In this document: one piece after another, positions 1 through 8,476 of the stretch
How positions within the stretch are numbered: the first letter of the stretch is position 1
Layout: each line of letters opens with the position of its first letter
Source: Methyloversatilis universalis EHg5
Lineage (GTDB): Bacteria; Pseudomonadota; Gammaproteobacteria; Burkholderiales; Rhodocyclaceae
Assembly: GCF_000378945.1 (NCBI RefSeq)
Contig: NZ_KB900539.1
Location: 1,063,660-1,127,659, forward strand
Reading direction: 5' to 3'
Length of the DNA stretch: 64,000 nucleotides
Made by a program: the position numbers and the translations under genes
Notes under the pieces: generated by a model
Seen by the model: the letters and a program-made list of their open reading frames with translations, nothing else
Told to the model about the DNA's origin: nothing
Databases searched by the model: none

Positions 1-1085
1 ACCCGCGGATCGCGCAGCGCGTGGGCGTTGAGCGCAGCCAGATCGTCGGTGTCGCGGAACAGCCGGGTCATCGCCGGGTCGAGTTCGACCAGCGTCACCC
101 GTTCGACCTGCGGGTATTTCAGCACTTCGCGCACCGCCAGCCCGTCGCCGCCGCCCAGCACCAGCACCCGCCTTGCCTGCGGCAGCGCGGCCAGCGCCGG
201 ATGCACCAGCGCTTCGTGATAGCGGTGCTCGTCGCGGGTCGAGAACTGCAGATTGCCGTTCAGATAGAGCCGGGTGTCGTCCTGCCAGCGGGTGAGTACG
301 ATGCGCTGGAAAGGCGTCGTTTCGCGATGCACCACGCTGTCGCCGTACAGACCGGCTTCGGCCGCGTCGGTCAGTTTCTGCGCCCAGGCCAGCGCCGCCA
401 GCAGCACCGCCAGCACCAGCAGGCCGCGCAGCTTCAGTGCGCGTGCCTGCGGCAGTTCGGCCCGGTAACGATGGGTGAGCCAGAGGCCGATGCCGGCATT
501 GAGCAGGCCGAACACCACCGCGGTACGCGCCAGCCCGAGCAGCGGTGCGAACACCAGCGGAAACAGCAGCGATACCGCCAGCGCCCCGAGGTAATCAAAG
601 GTGAGCACCCGGCTCACCAGGGCTTCGAAAGCCTGCTTGCGCTGGTGAAGCAGGCGCATCACCAGCGGGATTTCCATGCCCACCAGCACGCCGATCAGCA
701 GTACCAGCGCGTACAGCGACACGCGGAACGGCGAACCCGCCCAGGCGTAAATCAGGAACAGCGCGCAGGCCGACAGGCCGCCGAGCAGGCCCACCATCAG
801 TTCGATGTCGATGAAGCGGGCCAGCAGCGCCTTCTCGTCGACATACTTCGACAGGTGGGAGCCCACGCCCATCGCGAACAGATAGGTGCCGATGATGGTG
901 GAAAAGCGCAGCACCGATTCGCCCAGCAGATAGCTGGCGAGCGCACCGGCGATCAGTTCGTAGGCCAGGCCGCAGGAGGCGACCACGAATACCGCGACAA
1001 TGAGTCCCGGGTGGTGCGTGCCGGCATCCGTGCCGGGCGTCGCGCTGTCATGCAGATCGGGTGTGGAGCGGGATTGCGGCGGCAT
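1..1085 (-). CDS. speE: Membrane-type spermidine synthase, C-terminus beyond window
   Basis: Polyamine aminopropyltransferase, which transfers an aminopropyl group from decarboxylated AdoMet to putrescine. I translated it directly: about 361 codons are visible from an ATG at 1085, and the gene runs off the left edge. The first half is hydrophobic, with at least six membrane segments (for example LIVAVFVVASCGLAYELIAG and VSLYALVLLIGVLVGMEI). The soluble synthase domain follows, with the AdoMet-binding VLVLGGGDGLAVREVLKYP and VTLVELDP. It is divergent from the DUF350 gene and shares the locus with AdoMet decarboxylase (4571-4942), which supplies its substrate. The family call is strong; the membrane-fused architecture is known from several bacterial phyla. 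Confidence 0.9.
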   Translation of the reverse strand, partial: MPPQSRSTPDLHDSATPGTDAGTHHPGLIVAVFVVASCGLAYELIAGALASYLLGESVLRFSTIIGTYLFAMGVGSHLSKYVDEKALLARFIDIELMVGLLGGLSACALFLIYAWAGSPFRVSLYALVLLIGVLVGMEIPLVMRLLHQRKQAFEALVSRVLTFDYLGALAVSLLFPLVFAPLLGLARTAVVFGLLNAGIGLWLTHRYRAELPQARALKLRGLLVLAVLLAALAWAQKLTDAAEAGLYGDSVVHRETTPFQRIVLTRWQDDTRLYLNGNLQFSTRDEHRYHEALVHPALAALPQARRVLVLGGGDGLAVREVLKYPQVERVTLVELDPAMTRLFRDTDDLAALNAHALRDPR

Positions 1086-1143
1086 GGGGCAGCGGCTAGA
1101 GTGCGTGCGCACAGACCACAGAGAAGGTTGGAGACGCGCAATC

Positions 1144-1545
1144 ATGCCGCAACTGCCGCTGGACCAGTTCTACCTCTATCTGAAGCATCTGCTGTCCGGT
1201 CTGGTCATGGTGACGGCATTCGCCGCGGTCTATGTGCGGGTCACGCCCTTCCACGAACTGCCGCTGATCCGCCGCGGCTGCACCGCCGCCGCGCTGTCGC
1301 TGGCCGGTGCCATCGCTGGCTTCTCGCTGACCGTGGCGTCCAGCATCCTGCATAACGACCATTACCTGATGTTCATCGTCTGGGGCACGCTGTCGGCGGT
1401 GGTGCAGATGGGGGCCTATCTGCTGATCGAGCGCAGCCTGCCGGAAATGAAGGCGGCGATCGAGGCGAACAATATTGCGATGGGCGCGCTGATGGGCACC
1501 GTGTCGCTGGTGGTCGGCGTGGTCAACGCCGCCTGTCTTTCCTGA
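1144..1545 (+). CDS. DUF350 family membrane protein
   Basis: A 133-residue integral membrane protein with four hydrophobic segments (around residues 12-30, 45-65, 75-95 and 110-130), matching the usual DUF350 size. I chose ATG 1144 (MPQLPLDQFY); the open frame extends further upstream but into the divergent speE promoter region. The stop lies 11 bases before the SPFH gene and a GGAG ribosome site sits between them, so the two are probably co-transcribed. The biochemical role of DUF350 is unknown. The family recurs beside spermidine synthase and DUF4178 genes in other bacteria (known from memory, not checked). Confidence 0.8.
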   Translation: MPQLPLDQFYLYLKHLLSGLVMVTAFAAVYVRVTPFHELPLIRRGCTAAALSLAGAIAGFSLTVASSILHNDHYLMFIVWGTLSAVVQMGAYLLIERSLPEMKAAIEANNIAMGALMGTVSLVVGVVNAACLS

Positions 1546-1556
1546 AGGAGTCTGCA

Positions 1557-2576
1557 ATGGGTATCGGTGATTTCATCAAGAAGCAGTTCATCGACGTACT
1601 GCAGTGGAACGAGGACGGCGACGGCGTGCTGGCCTGGCGCTACCCGATGCAGGACTTCGAAATCCAGTACGGCGCGAAGCTCACCGTGCGCGAATCGCAG
1701 ATGGCGGTGTTCGTCAATGAAGGCAAGGTGGCCGACGTGTTCGGCCCCGGCCTGCACACGCTGAACACGAACACCCTGCCGGTGCTCACCTACCTGCAGA
1801 ACTGGGACAAGCTGTTCCAGTCGCCCTTCAAGAGCGACGTCTATTTCTTCAGCACCCGGCTGCAGCTGGGCCGCAAGTGGGGCACGCCGCAACCGGTGAC
1901 GGTGCGCGACAAGGATTTCGGCATGGTGCGGCTGCGCGCCTTCGGCATGTATTCGTACAAGCTGGCCGACCCGAAGAAGTTCTTCACCGAAATTAGCGGC
2001 ACGCGCGACACCTACACGGTCGACGACCTCGAAATGCAGCTGCGCAATCTGGTCGTGTCGACCATGAGCAGCACGCTGGGCAATTCGGCCGCGCCCTTCC
2101 TCGACATGGCGGCCAATCTGGGCGTGATGTCGGACGCGGTGAAGACCGCGATGACGCCGGTGTTCGAGCGCTATGGCGTGGCGATCGACAATTTCGCGGT
2201 CGAAAGCATTTCGCTGCCGGAAGAACTGCAGAAGGCGCTCGACACCCGCATCTCGATGGGCATGGTCGGCAATATGGCCACCTATACCCAGTACCAGACC
2301 GCGAATGCGATTCCGCTCGCCGCGCAGAACGAGGGCGGGCTGGCCGGCGTCGGCGCCAGTCTGGGCGCCGGCCTGACCATGGGGCAGGTGATGACCGAGG
2401 CGATGCGTGCGGCTCAGGCCGGCACGCCGGCTGCAGCACCCGCTGCTGCCCCGGCCGTCGACAGCCCCGAGGCCCGGCTGGGCAAGCTGAAGTCGCTGCT
2501 CGACGGCGGCCTCATCACCCAGGCCGACTATGACGCGGCCAAGGCGGACGTGATCAAGCAGATCACCGGCATTTGA
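1557..2576 (+). CDS. SPFH-domain protein with C-terminal SHOCT-like helix pair
   Basis: A 339-residue protein of the SPFH (stomatin/prohibitin/flotillin) superfamily, related to the bacterial group once annotated as virion core protein-like. Residues about 20-250 form the SPFH region. An Ala/Pro-rich linker at about 290-305 leads to a SHOCT-like bihelix, RLGKLKSLLDGGLITQADYD. SPFH proteins usually form membrane-associated scaffolds; there is no obvious N-terminal membrane helix here, so recruitment to the membrane, perhaps by its DUF350 neighbour, is inferred. It follows DUF350 by 11 bases. Confidence 0.8.
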   Translation: MGIGDFIKKQFIDVLQWNEDGDGVLAWRYPMQDFEIQYGAKLTVRESQMAVFVNEGKVADVFGPGLHTLNTNTLPVLTYLQNWDKLFQSPFKSDVYFFSTRLQLGRKWGTPQPVTVRDKDFGMVRLRAFGMYSYKLADPKKFFTEISGTRDTYTVDDLEMQLRNLVVSTMSSTLGNSAAPFLDMAANLGVMSDAVKTAMTPVFERYGVAIDNFAVESISLPEELQKALDTRISMGMVGNMATYTQYQTANAIPLAAQNEGGLAGVGASLGAGLTMGQVMTEAMRAAQAGTPAAAPAAAPAVDSPEARLGKLKSLLDGGLITQADYDAAKADVIKQITGI

Positions 2577-2606
2577 TCTTCCAGCCTCAGCGCATTCGAA
2601 CAGCCT

Positions 2607-2882
2607 ATGAAAAAGTTGCTGATTGCAGGCGTGCTTGTCGGCCTGGCGTGGCATGGATACGGGAAGTACGTCGCGAATTCGACATATCGAGGCGAACCGT
2701 CCGAAATGTCTGCCGTTGCACAGGAAGAGGCCGTCTCCGTGTCTTTCAAGTGCGACGGCCGGACCCATTGTTCTCAAATGACATCCTGTGCCGAGGCGAC
2801 CTATTTCCTCCGGAATTGTCCGGGCACGCAGATGGATGGAAACAACGACGGCGTTCCGTGCGAGAAGCAGTGGTGCCGCTGA
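2607..2882 (+). CDS. Small exported excalibur-domain protein
   Basis: A 91-residue protein with an N-terminal signal or anchor helix (KKLLIAGVLVGLAWHGYG). A Cys-rich C-terminus ends DGNNDGVPCEKQWC, the excalibur-type acidic loop that resembles an EF-hand, and six cysteines suggest disulphides in the periplasm. It lies 30 bases downstream of the SPFH gene on the same strand. Calcium binding is predicted from the motif only; its partner is unknown. Confidence 0.75.
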   Translation: MKKLLIAGVLVGLAWHGYGKYVANSTYRGEPSEMSAVAQEEAVSVSFKCDGRTHCSQMTSCAEATYFLRNCPGTQMDGNNDGVPCEKQWCR

Positions 2883-2940
2883 CACACGTCCTGATCAGTG
2901 AAATTCGCTCAGTGCATGCTTTGATGCAGGCGGAACGGTG

Positions 2941-4428
2941 ATGTATCAGGCGGCCTGCCCCGGCTGCGGGGCGCCGGTCGAATTCCGTTCGGCCGCGTCA
3001 CGCATGGCGGTGTGCGGCTACTGCCGCACCACGCTGCTGCGCGACGCCGACGCGGTACGCGACATCGGCAAGCAGGCGGCGCTGATCGAGGACCACTCGC
3101 CGGTACAGATCATGACCGCCGGCCAGTACGCCGGTCAGGGCTTCACCGTGGTCGGCCGCATCCAGCTGCGCTACGAACACGGCGTGTGGAACGAGTGGTA
3201 TCTGCTGTTCGACGACGGCAGCGGCGGCTGGCTGGGCGATTTCGCCGGTCAGTTCGTGCTGACCCGGCCAGACGGCGACGCGGTCGGCCCGCCGCTGTTC
3301 GACAAGGTCGAGCCGGGCAACCGCTGGTCGCTCGGCGGCACCTTCTGGCACGCGGCCGACATCCGCAAGGCGGAATGTGTCGCCGCCGAGGGCGAACTGC
3401 CGTTTCCGGTCGATGCGCGCTGGGTGGCACGGGTGATCGACTACCGCCACCGCGACGAATTCCTGACGCTGGACTATTCTGACCTGCCGCCGGTCTGTTA
3501 CCGCGGGCGCGCCGTGTCGCTGGCCGGCCTGTACGCCCAGCGCCTGCGCGACGCGGACGACGTGGCTGCGCGCGCCGGGCGGCTGAAGGGCGGCGTGGGC
3601 ACGCTGATCTGCCCGGCCTGTGGCGCGTCCGCCGCGGTGGTGCCCGGCGCCACCCAGCATCTGACCTGCCCGTCCTGCCGATCGCAGATTTCGCTGGCGG
3701 CCGGTCAGGCCGAAGTGGTGAGCCGGCAGGCGGTGGACGATCGCGCGGTCGGCGCCACGCTGCAGGCGGGCGAAACGCTCACCATCGAAGGTCTGGCCTG
3801 GCGGGTGATGGGCTGGTTGCGCTGCGGCGTGCCGGCCGACGCCTCCGAACCCGAGTGGTTCGAATACCTGCTGTACGCACCGCAGGCCGGGTTCTCCTGG
3901 CTGGTGGAAACCCGTCAGGGCTGGCAGCGCGCCCGCGTGCTGGATGCCTGGCCGGAGAGCCACACAGCCACTGCGGCGACGCTGGCCGGCAAGGCCTTTG
4001 TGCGTCGCTACATCTATGTGGCGGAGGTGCGTCAGGTGGTGGGCGCCTTTCCGTGGCAGGCGCGTGCCGGCGACCGCACCGAGATCGGTGAGTATGTGCA
4101 GGGCGACCGGGTGCTCAATCTGGAGCGCAGTGAGCACGAGATGGGCTGGTCGCTGGCCGAACCGGTGCCGCTCGACCTGGTGGCCAGCTGGGCGGGGCGC
4201 AGGCTGGCATCCATCGCACCGGCGCCCGCCGGCCTGCGCATCGACAAGCCTATGCTGCTCGATGCGGCGGGCAAGGCCACGCTGAAGCCGCTGGCCTGGG
4301 TCTTTACCGGTCTGATCGGGGTGCTGAATCTGCGCTACATCCTGCCCTTCAACGTCGATGCGCTGGTGGTGACCGGCATTGCGCTCTACCTGCTGTGGCT
4401 GCCGCTGAACGTGAAGGAGTCCGACTGA
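2941..4428 (+). CDS. DUF4178 protein with zinc ribbons
   Basis: About 495 residues. It begins with a zinc ribbon (CPGC at about residue 6 and CGYC at about 26). A first DUF4178-like beta domain follows, then a second ribbon (CPAC at about 229 and CPSC at about 248) and a second DUF4178-like domain. It ends with two hydrophobic segments (LAWVFTGLIGVLNLRYILPF and VVTGIALYLLWLPL). I chose ATG 2941; GTG 2938 immediately before it is possible. DUF4178 is of unknown function but typically sits beside DUF350, AdoMet decarboxylase and spermidine synthase genes, as here. The architecture suggests a membrane-tethered sensor or adaptor, which is inference. Confidence 0.8.
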   Translation: MYQAACPGCGAPVEFRSAASRMAVCGYCRTTLLRDADAVRDIGKQAALIEDHSPVQIMTAGQYAGQGFTVVGRIQLRYEHGVWNEWYLLFDDGSGGWLGDFAGQFVLTRPDGDAVGPPLFDKVEPGNRWSLGGTFWHAADIRKAECVAAEGELPFPVDARWVARVIDYRHRDEFLTLDYSDLPPVCYRGRAVSLAGLYAQRLRDADDVAARAGRLKGGVGTLICPACGASAAVVPGATQHLTCPSCRSQISLAAGQAEVVSRQAVDDRAVGATLQAGETLTIEGLAWRVMGWLRCGVPADASEPEWFEYLLYAPQAGFSWLVETRQGWQRARVLDAWPESHTATAATLAGKAFVRRYIYVAEVRQVVGAFPWQARAGDRTEIGEYVQGDRVLNLERSEHEMGWSLAEPVPLDLVASWAGRRLASIAPAPAGLRIDKPMLLDAAGKATLKPLAWVFTGLIGVLNLRYILPFNVDALVVTGIALYLLWLPLNVKESD

Positions 4429-4430
4429 CC

Positions 4431-4574
4431 ATGCGGGTGTTCTACGGCATCTACGCCCTGGTGCTGCTGCTGATCAGCCTTGCCATCAATGCCGACGACG
4501 ATGGCGGCGGACGTTCGCGTTCCTACTCGTCCGGCTCCGGTTCCGGTTCGTCCTGGGGTTCGGGCCACAAATGA
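4431..4574 (+). CDS. 47-residue membrane micro-protein with Ser/Gly tail
   Basis: A short ORF starting two bases after the DUF4178 stop. It has one hydrophobic helix (VFYGIYALVLLLISLAI), then DDDGGG and a Ser/Gly-rich tail ending GSGSSWGSGHK. Its stop overlaps the AdoMet decarboxylase start by four bases (ATGA), so translation is probably coupled. The tight packing on both sides is the main evidence that it is real. A glycine/serine tail after one helix recalls other small proteins of DUF4178 loci, but I cannot assign a family. Confidence 0.6.
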   Translation: MRVFYGIYALVLLLISLAINADDDGGGRSRSYSSGSGSGSSWGSGHK

Positions 4575-4942
4575 CGCTGCCGCCGCAGGGCCACCATGTG
4601 CTGCTTGACCTGTACGGCATCGAGCCTGCGCCGCTGGCCGATCTTGCGCTGATCGAGGCGACGCTGACCGAGGCCGCGCGCATGGCCGGTGCCCGCGTGC
4701 TCGGTACGCAGCTGCATCCGTTCGGCCCCGGTCAGGGCGTGACCGGTGTGCTGCTGCTGGCCGAATCGCACATCAGCATCCACACCTGGCCGGAACACGG
4801 CTACGCCGCGGTGGATGTGTTCATGTGCGGCGACGCCGAGGCGATGACCGCCGCTACGCTGATCGGCGAACGCCTGCGTGCCGGGCGCATCGAGGTGCGC
4901 GAATGCGCGCGCGGCCTGCGCAGCGAGCCGGGCCGGGTCTGA
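4571..4942 (+). CDS. speD: S-adenosylmethionine decarboxylase proenzyme (SpeH type)
   Basis: Makes decarboxylated AdoMet, the aminopropyl donor for spermidine. The 123-residue length fits the short prokaryotic (SpeH/SpeD class 1B) form. ESHISIHTWPE at about residues 61-71 contains the Glu-Ser self-cleavage site, whose serine becomes the pyruvoyl cofactor, and the histidine that assists it. FMCGD at about 82-86 holds the catalytic cysteine. It overlaps the preceding small ORF by four bases and is the metabolic partner of the spermidine synthase at the window start. Confidence 0.95.
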   Translation: MTLPPQGHHVLLDLYGIEPAPLADLALIEATLTEAARMAGARVLGTQLHPFGPGQGVTGVLLLAESHISIHTWPEHGYAAVDVFMCGDAEAMTAATLIGERLRAGRIEVRECARGLRSEPGRV

Positions 4943-5015
4943 GCGCAGCCGGTTTCCGGTCGGCCGCCCTGACCGGGTACACTGTCGGGCTGGCTTATAG
5001 ACAAGGCCCTGCCTC

Positions 5016-6626
5016 ATGCTCAGACTGACCGAAATCAAGCTTCCGCTCGACCATCCGGAAGCGGCCCTGCGTGCCGCCGTGCTCGAACGGCTGCGCATTC
5101 CCGACGCCGACCTGTTGGCCCTCCACGTGTTCCGCCGTGGCTACGACGCCCGCCGCCGCTCGGCCATCCACCTGATCTACACGCTGGACGTCGAACTGCG
5201 CGACGAGGCGGCGGTGCTGAAGGCGCACAAGCCGTCGCCGCAGCTGCAGCCGACGCCGGACACCGCCTATCGATTCGTCGCGCGTGCGCCGGACGGGCTC
5301 GCGAGCCGGCCGGTGGTGATCGGCATGGGCCCCTGCGGTTTCATGGCGGCGCTGCTGTTGGCGCAGATGGGTTTCCGTCCCATCGTGCTGGAGCGCGGAC
5401 GCGCGGTGCGCGAACGCACGCAGGACACCTGGGGCCTGTGGCGCAAGCGGGTGCTCGATCCGGAATCGAACGTGCAGTTCGGCGAAGGTGGCGCCGGCAC
5501 CTTTTCCGACGGCAAGCTGTACAGCCAGATCAAGGACCCGAAGCACTACGGCCGCAAGGTGCTGAACGAATTCGTGAAGGCCGGCGCACCGGAAGAAATC
5601 CTGTACGTGAGCAAGCCGCACGTCGGCACCTTCCGGCTGGTCGGCATGGTCGAGAAGATACGCGCCGAGATCGAATCTCTGGGCGGCGAAATCCGCTTCC
5701 AGGCACGGGTCGAGGACATCGTGATCGAGGATGGCGCGGTGCGTGGAGTGAAGCTGGCCGACGGCACCGAAATCGTCACCGACCACGTGGTGCTGGCCAT
5801 CGGTCACAGCGCGCGCGACACCTTCCGCATGCTGCATGAGCGCGGCGTGTACATCGAAGCCAAGCCGTTTTCGGTCGGCTTCCGGGTGGAACATCCGCAG
5901 AGCCTGATCGACCGCGCGCGCTTCGGCGACTTCGCCGGTCACCCGGTGCTGGGTGCGGCCGACTACAAGCTGGTGCATCACGCGAAGAACGGCCGCTCGG
6001 TCTACAGCTTCTGCATGTGCCCGGGCGGCACCGTGGTGGCCGCGACCTCGGAAGAGGGCCGCGTGGTGACCAACGGCATGAGCCAGTACTCGCGCAACGA
6101 ACGCAACGCGAACGCCGGCATCGTGGTCGGCATTTCGCCGGAACAGGATTACCCGGGTCATCCGCTGGCCGGCATCGACCTGCAGCGCACGCTGGAATCG
6201 CGCGCGTTCGAACTGGGCGGCGGCGACTACAACGCGCCGGGCCAGCTGGTGGGCGATTTTGTCGCCGGCCGGCCGTCGAAGGCGCTGGGCGAGGTGGAGC
6301 CGAGCTACAAGCCGGGCGTGACGCTGGGCAGTCTGGCGACGGCCCTGCCCGAGTATGCGATTACCGCGATGCGCGAGGCCTTCCCCGCCTTCGACCGTCA
6401 GATCAAGGGCTTTGGTCGGCACGACGCGGTGCTCACCGGTGTGGAAACGCGCACCTCGTCGCCGATCCGCATCAAGCGCGATCCGCACAGCTATCAGAGC
6501 CTGAACACGCGCGGCCTTTACCCGGCAGGCGAGGGCGCGGGCTACGCCGGCGGCATCCTGTCGGCGGCGGTCGATGGCATCGAGGTGGCCGAGGCGGTGG
6601 CGCTGAGCATGGTGTCGTCGCGCTGA
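5016..6626 (+). CDS. FAD-dependent oxidoreductase (COG2509 type)
   Basis: A 536-residue cytoplasmic flavoprotein. An N-terminal domain of about 90 residues precedes a Rossmann dinucleotide site, VVIGMGPCGFMAALLLAQMG (about 95-114). VQFGEGGAGTFSDGKL follows, and the C-terminal FAD motif GLYPAGEGAGYAGGI is at about 507-521. This layout is typical of the NAD(FAD)-utilising dehydrogenase family, whose substrate is not established. It is 73 bases after speD and possibly in the same transcript, but it is found in many genomic contexts. Confidence 0.85.
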   Translation: MLRLTEIKLPLDHPEAALRAAVLERLRIPDADLLALHVFRRGYDARRRSAIHLIYTLDVELRDEAAVLKAHKPSPQLQPTPDTAYRFVARAPDGLASRPVVIGMGPCGFMAALLLAQMGFRPIVLERGRAVRERTQDTWGLWRKRVLDPESNVQFGEGGAGTFSDGKLYSQIKDPKHYGRKVLNEFVKAGAPEEILYVSKPHVGTFRLVGMVEKIRAEIESLGGEIRFQARVEDIVIEDGAVRGVKLADGTEIVTDHVVLAIGHSARDTFRMLHERGVYIEAKPFSVGFRVEHPQSLIDRARFGDFAGHPVLGAADYKLVHHAKNGRSVYSFCMCPGGTVVAATSEEGRVVTNGMSQYSRNERNANAGIVVGISPEQDYPGHPLAGIDLQRTLESRAFELGGGDYNAPGQLVGDFVAGRPSKALGEVEPSYKPGVTLGSLATALPEYAITAMREAFPAFDRQIKGFGRHDAVLTGVETRTSSPIRIKRDPHSYQSLNTRGLYPAGEGAGYAGGILSAAVDGIEVAEAVALSMVSSR

Positions 6627-6648
6627 CCGGCGCAGGCCATCGAGCTTC

Positions 6649-6681
6649 GTGGGAGCGGCGCCCCCGCCGCGATGGGGCGCC
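6649..6681. repeat. REP-like GTGGGAGCGGCGCC repeat
   Basis: Intergenic copy of a GC-rich element, GTGGGAGCGGCGCCCCCGCC, followed by GCGAT and GGGGCGCC; the parts can fold as imperfect inverted repeats. The same core recurs at 52613, 52682 and, inverted, 52747. It lies between two convergent genes, a common location for REP elements. Confidence 0.7.
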
Positions 6682-6744
6682 GGCACACCGCGTCCGCTTG
6701 CGCCGCCGTGATCGCCGCGCCCCGCTCAAGCGGCCGGCGGCGAT

Positions 6745-7701
6745 TCAGCGACCGTGTTCGAAGAAGTGGAGCAGCCGCTGCGGCAGCCAGTCCAGATGGC
6801 CGCCGGGGGCGCCGCTGACATAGCCGACATGCCCCCCCTGTGCGGTGTAGTCCGGCTTCACGTCGGACGACAGCTGATCCGGCGTGGCCAGCGACCACGC
6901 AGGCACCATGGGGTCGTTCAGCGCCTGCAGCAGCAGCAGCGGCGTGCGCACCGATTTCAGCAGCGGTTTCGAGGCGCAGCGCGTCCAGTAATCGTCGGCA
7001 TCGCGGAAACCATGCACCCGCGAGGTGAAGGCATCGTCGAAGCCGCGGATGGAGGAGCAGTGCGCAATGGTCGCGGCGTCCACCTGACCGGGAAAGCGCC
7101 GCGCCTTGTCCAGCGTGCGTGGCTTCATCGTGCGCAGGAAGTACTGGGCATAGACCCGGTTGAAGCCGCGGTCCAGCGCGCGGCCTGACACGCCGAGGTC
7201 AACCGGCGCGCAGACCGAGGCCGCGGCCGCCAGCCAGCGCGAGGCCGCCTGGCCCTGTTCGCCCAGCCACTTGCACAGCACGTTGCCGCCCAGCGACACA
7301 CCGACCGCGTACAGCGGCGCACCGTCTGCCCGCGCATGCAGCCGCGGCAGCAGCCATTCGAGTTCGGCGCTGTCGCCCGAGTGATAGGCGCGCAGCAGGC
7401 GGTTCGATTCGCCGGAACAGCCGCGCGCATGCACCACCACGCCATTCCAGCCGCGTGCGGCCAGCGCATGCATCAGCGCCTTGGCGTAATGGCTGCCGGA
7501 ACTGCCTTCCAGCCCGTGGAACAGAACGACCAGCGGCTGCCGCACGCGCAGCGGTAGCCAGTCGAGGTCGAGGAAGTCGCCGTCCGGCGTGTCGATGCGC
7601 TCGCGACTCAGCGCCGGGCGGGCCAGCGGAATGAAGCGCGGCCAGATGGTCTGCGCGTGGCCGCCGGGCAGCCAGGGCGCCGGACGGTAGGGCTGGACCA
7701 T
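6745..7701 (-). CDS. YheT-family alpha/beta hydrolase
   Basis: A 318-residue serine hydrolase of the YheT family. The oxyanion segment LVVLFHGLEGSSGSHYAKAL is near residue 65. The nucleophile elbow GVSLGGN carries the serine, and LNDPMVP and GGHVGYV place the catalytic Asp and His. I took ATG 7701 (MVQPYRPAPWLPGGHAQT) because WLPGGHAQT is the family N-terminus; the longer frame upstream overlaps the neighbour. It is last in a minus-strand set ilvE, zinc-finger, NTF2-like, yheT. The substrate is unknown; esterase activity is expected. Confidence 0.85.
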   Translation of the reverse strand: MVQPYRPAPWLPGGHAQTIWPRFIPLARPALSRERIDTPDGDFLDLDWLPLRVRQPLVVLFHGLEGSSGSHYAKALMHALAARGWNGVVVHARGCSGESNRLLRAYHSGDSAELEWLLPRLHARADGAPLYAVGVSLGGNVLCKWLGEQGQAASRWLAAAASVCAPVDLGVSGRALDRGFNRVYAQYFLRTMKPRTLDKARRFPGQVDAATIAHCSSIRGFDDAFTSRVHGFRDADDYWTRCASKPLLKSVRTPLLLLQALNDPMVPAWSLATPDQLSSDVKPDYTAQGGHVGYVSGAPGGHLDWLPQRLLHFFEHGR

Positions 7702-7702
7702 T

Positions 7703-8134
7703 TCAGTGCAGGATTTTCGGCAGGTCGGGACCGTCCTGCTCGGCCGGCAGCGGCGAGGCGTGGTGCAGCACCATGTGCCAGCCCAGCGGGCCGCGTACAT
7801 AGACGTTGGTCACCACCAGCACCGGTCGCGGTGTGCGGTCGCCCGGGGCGGACAGGGTTTCGTGCACGCTGTGTATCGCCTGCAGCGCGCCCTGCGTGAC
7901 CAGTGCGTGGCTGATGCGTACATCGGCGTGCGGGCCGGCGAACATGCGGCGCCAGGCTTCGCGTACCGCTTCGTAGCCGCTGGCGCGCGGGCAGCCGGCA
8001 AGGATGCACATGATGTCGTCCTCGTCCGCCCATACCGCCATCAGGCCCTCTATGTCGCCCCGGTTGCGAGCGTCATAGAAGGCGGTTTCCGCCTCCTGCG
8101 GCGAGGCGAAAAAGGTCTTGCGCTGGCTTTCCAT
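7703..8134 (-). CDS. NTF2-like (SnoaL/YybH-type) domain protein
   Basis: A 143-residue single-domain protein with the NTF2-like fold signature: N-terminal helix EAETAFYDARNRGDIEGLMAVW, then EDDIMCI and a cone of beta strands ending LVVTNVYVRGPLGWHMVLHHASP. Such proteins are small-molecule-binding or isomerase-like, and no ligand can be inferred. It lies one base upstream of yheT and 10 bases downstream of the zinc-finger gene, so it is very likely in one operon. Confidence 0.75.
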   Translation of the reverse strand: MESQRKTFFASPQEAETAFYDARNRGDIEGLMAVWADEDDIMCILAGCPRASGYEAVREAWRRMFAGPHADVRISHALVTQGALQAIHSVHETLSAPGDRTPRPVLVVTNVYVRGPLGWHMVLHHASPLPAEQDGPDLPKILH

Positions 8135-8144
8135 GCCGCGCCGC

Positions 8145-8357
8145 TCAGTGGCCGGCGATGGCCGGGCCGTGGTAGCTGTAGCGGGTGCCGCAGTAGGGGC
8201 AGGCGGCCTGTCCGGTCTTGGTCACGTCGAGAAAGACGCGCGGGTGGCGCGCCCACAGCGGTGCGCCGGGCAGCGGGCAATGCAGCGGAAGGTCGTTCGC
8301 GCTGACTTCGATCTCGCGTGCGTGGTCGCGGCTGGAATCGTTACCGGCTTGGGTCAT
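8145..8357 (-). CDS. Small zinc-finger protein (zf-CHCC type)
   Basis: A 70-residue protein. The conserved core LHCPLPGAPLWARHPRVFLD, then ACPYCGTRYSYHG, supplies Cys, His and the CxxC zinc ligands typical of the CHCC zinc-finger family related to NDUFS6. It is frequently found next to ilvE in beta- and gammaproteobacteria (recalled from memory). A role in respiratory complex I is known for the eukaryotic relative only; the bacterial function is unproven. Confidence 0.8.
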   Translation of the reverse strand: MTQAGNDSSRDHAREIEVSANDLPLHCPLPGAPLWARHPRVFLDVTKTGQAACPYCGTRYSYHGPAIAGH

Positions 8358-8476
8358 GGTGTGCTCCGGACAGAAAGGTGCGCGGACCGGCCGCGCACGG
8401 AATCAGGGATGTGTGCGGCGCGTGCGCCGCGCACAGCTCGGATGGGTCTCAGCGGATCGTGTTCGGCGGATCTGCC

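Noticed and set aside
21..1355. Long plus-strand ORF of 444 aa
   Set aside because: It is antisense to the clear membrane-type spermidine synthase; its translation is Gln/Arg/His-rich, the usual look of a high-GC shadow frame.
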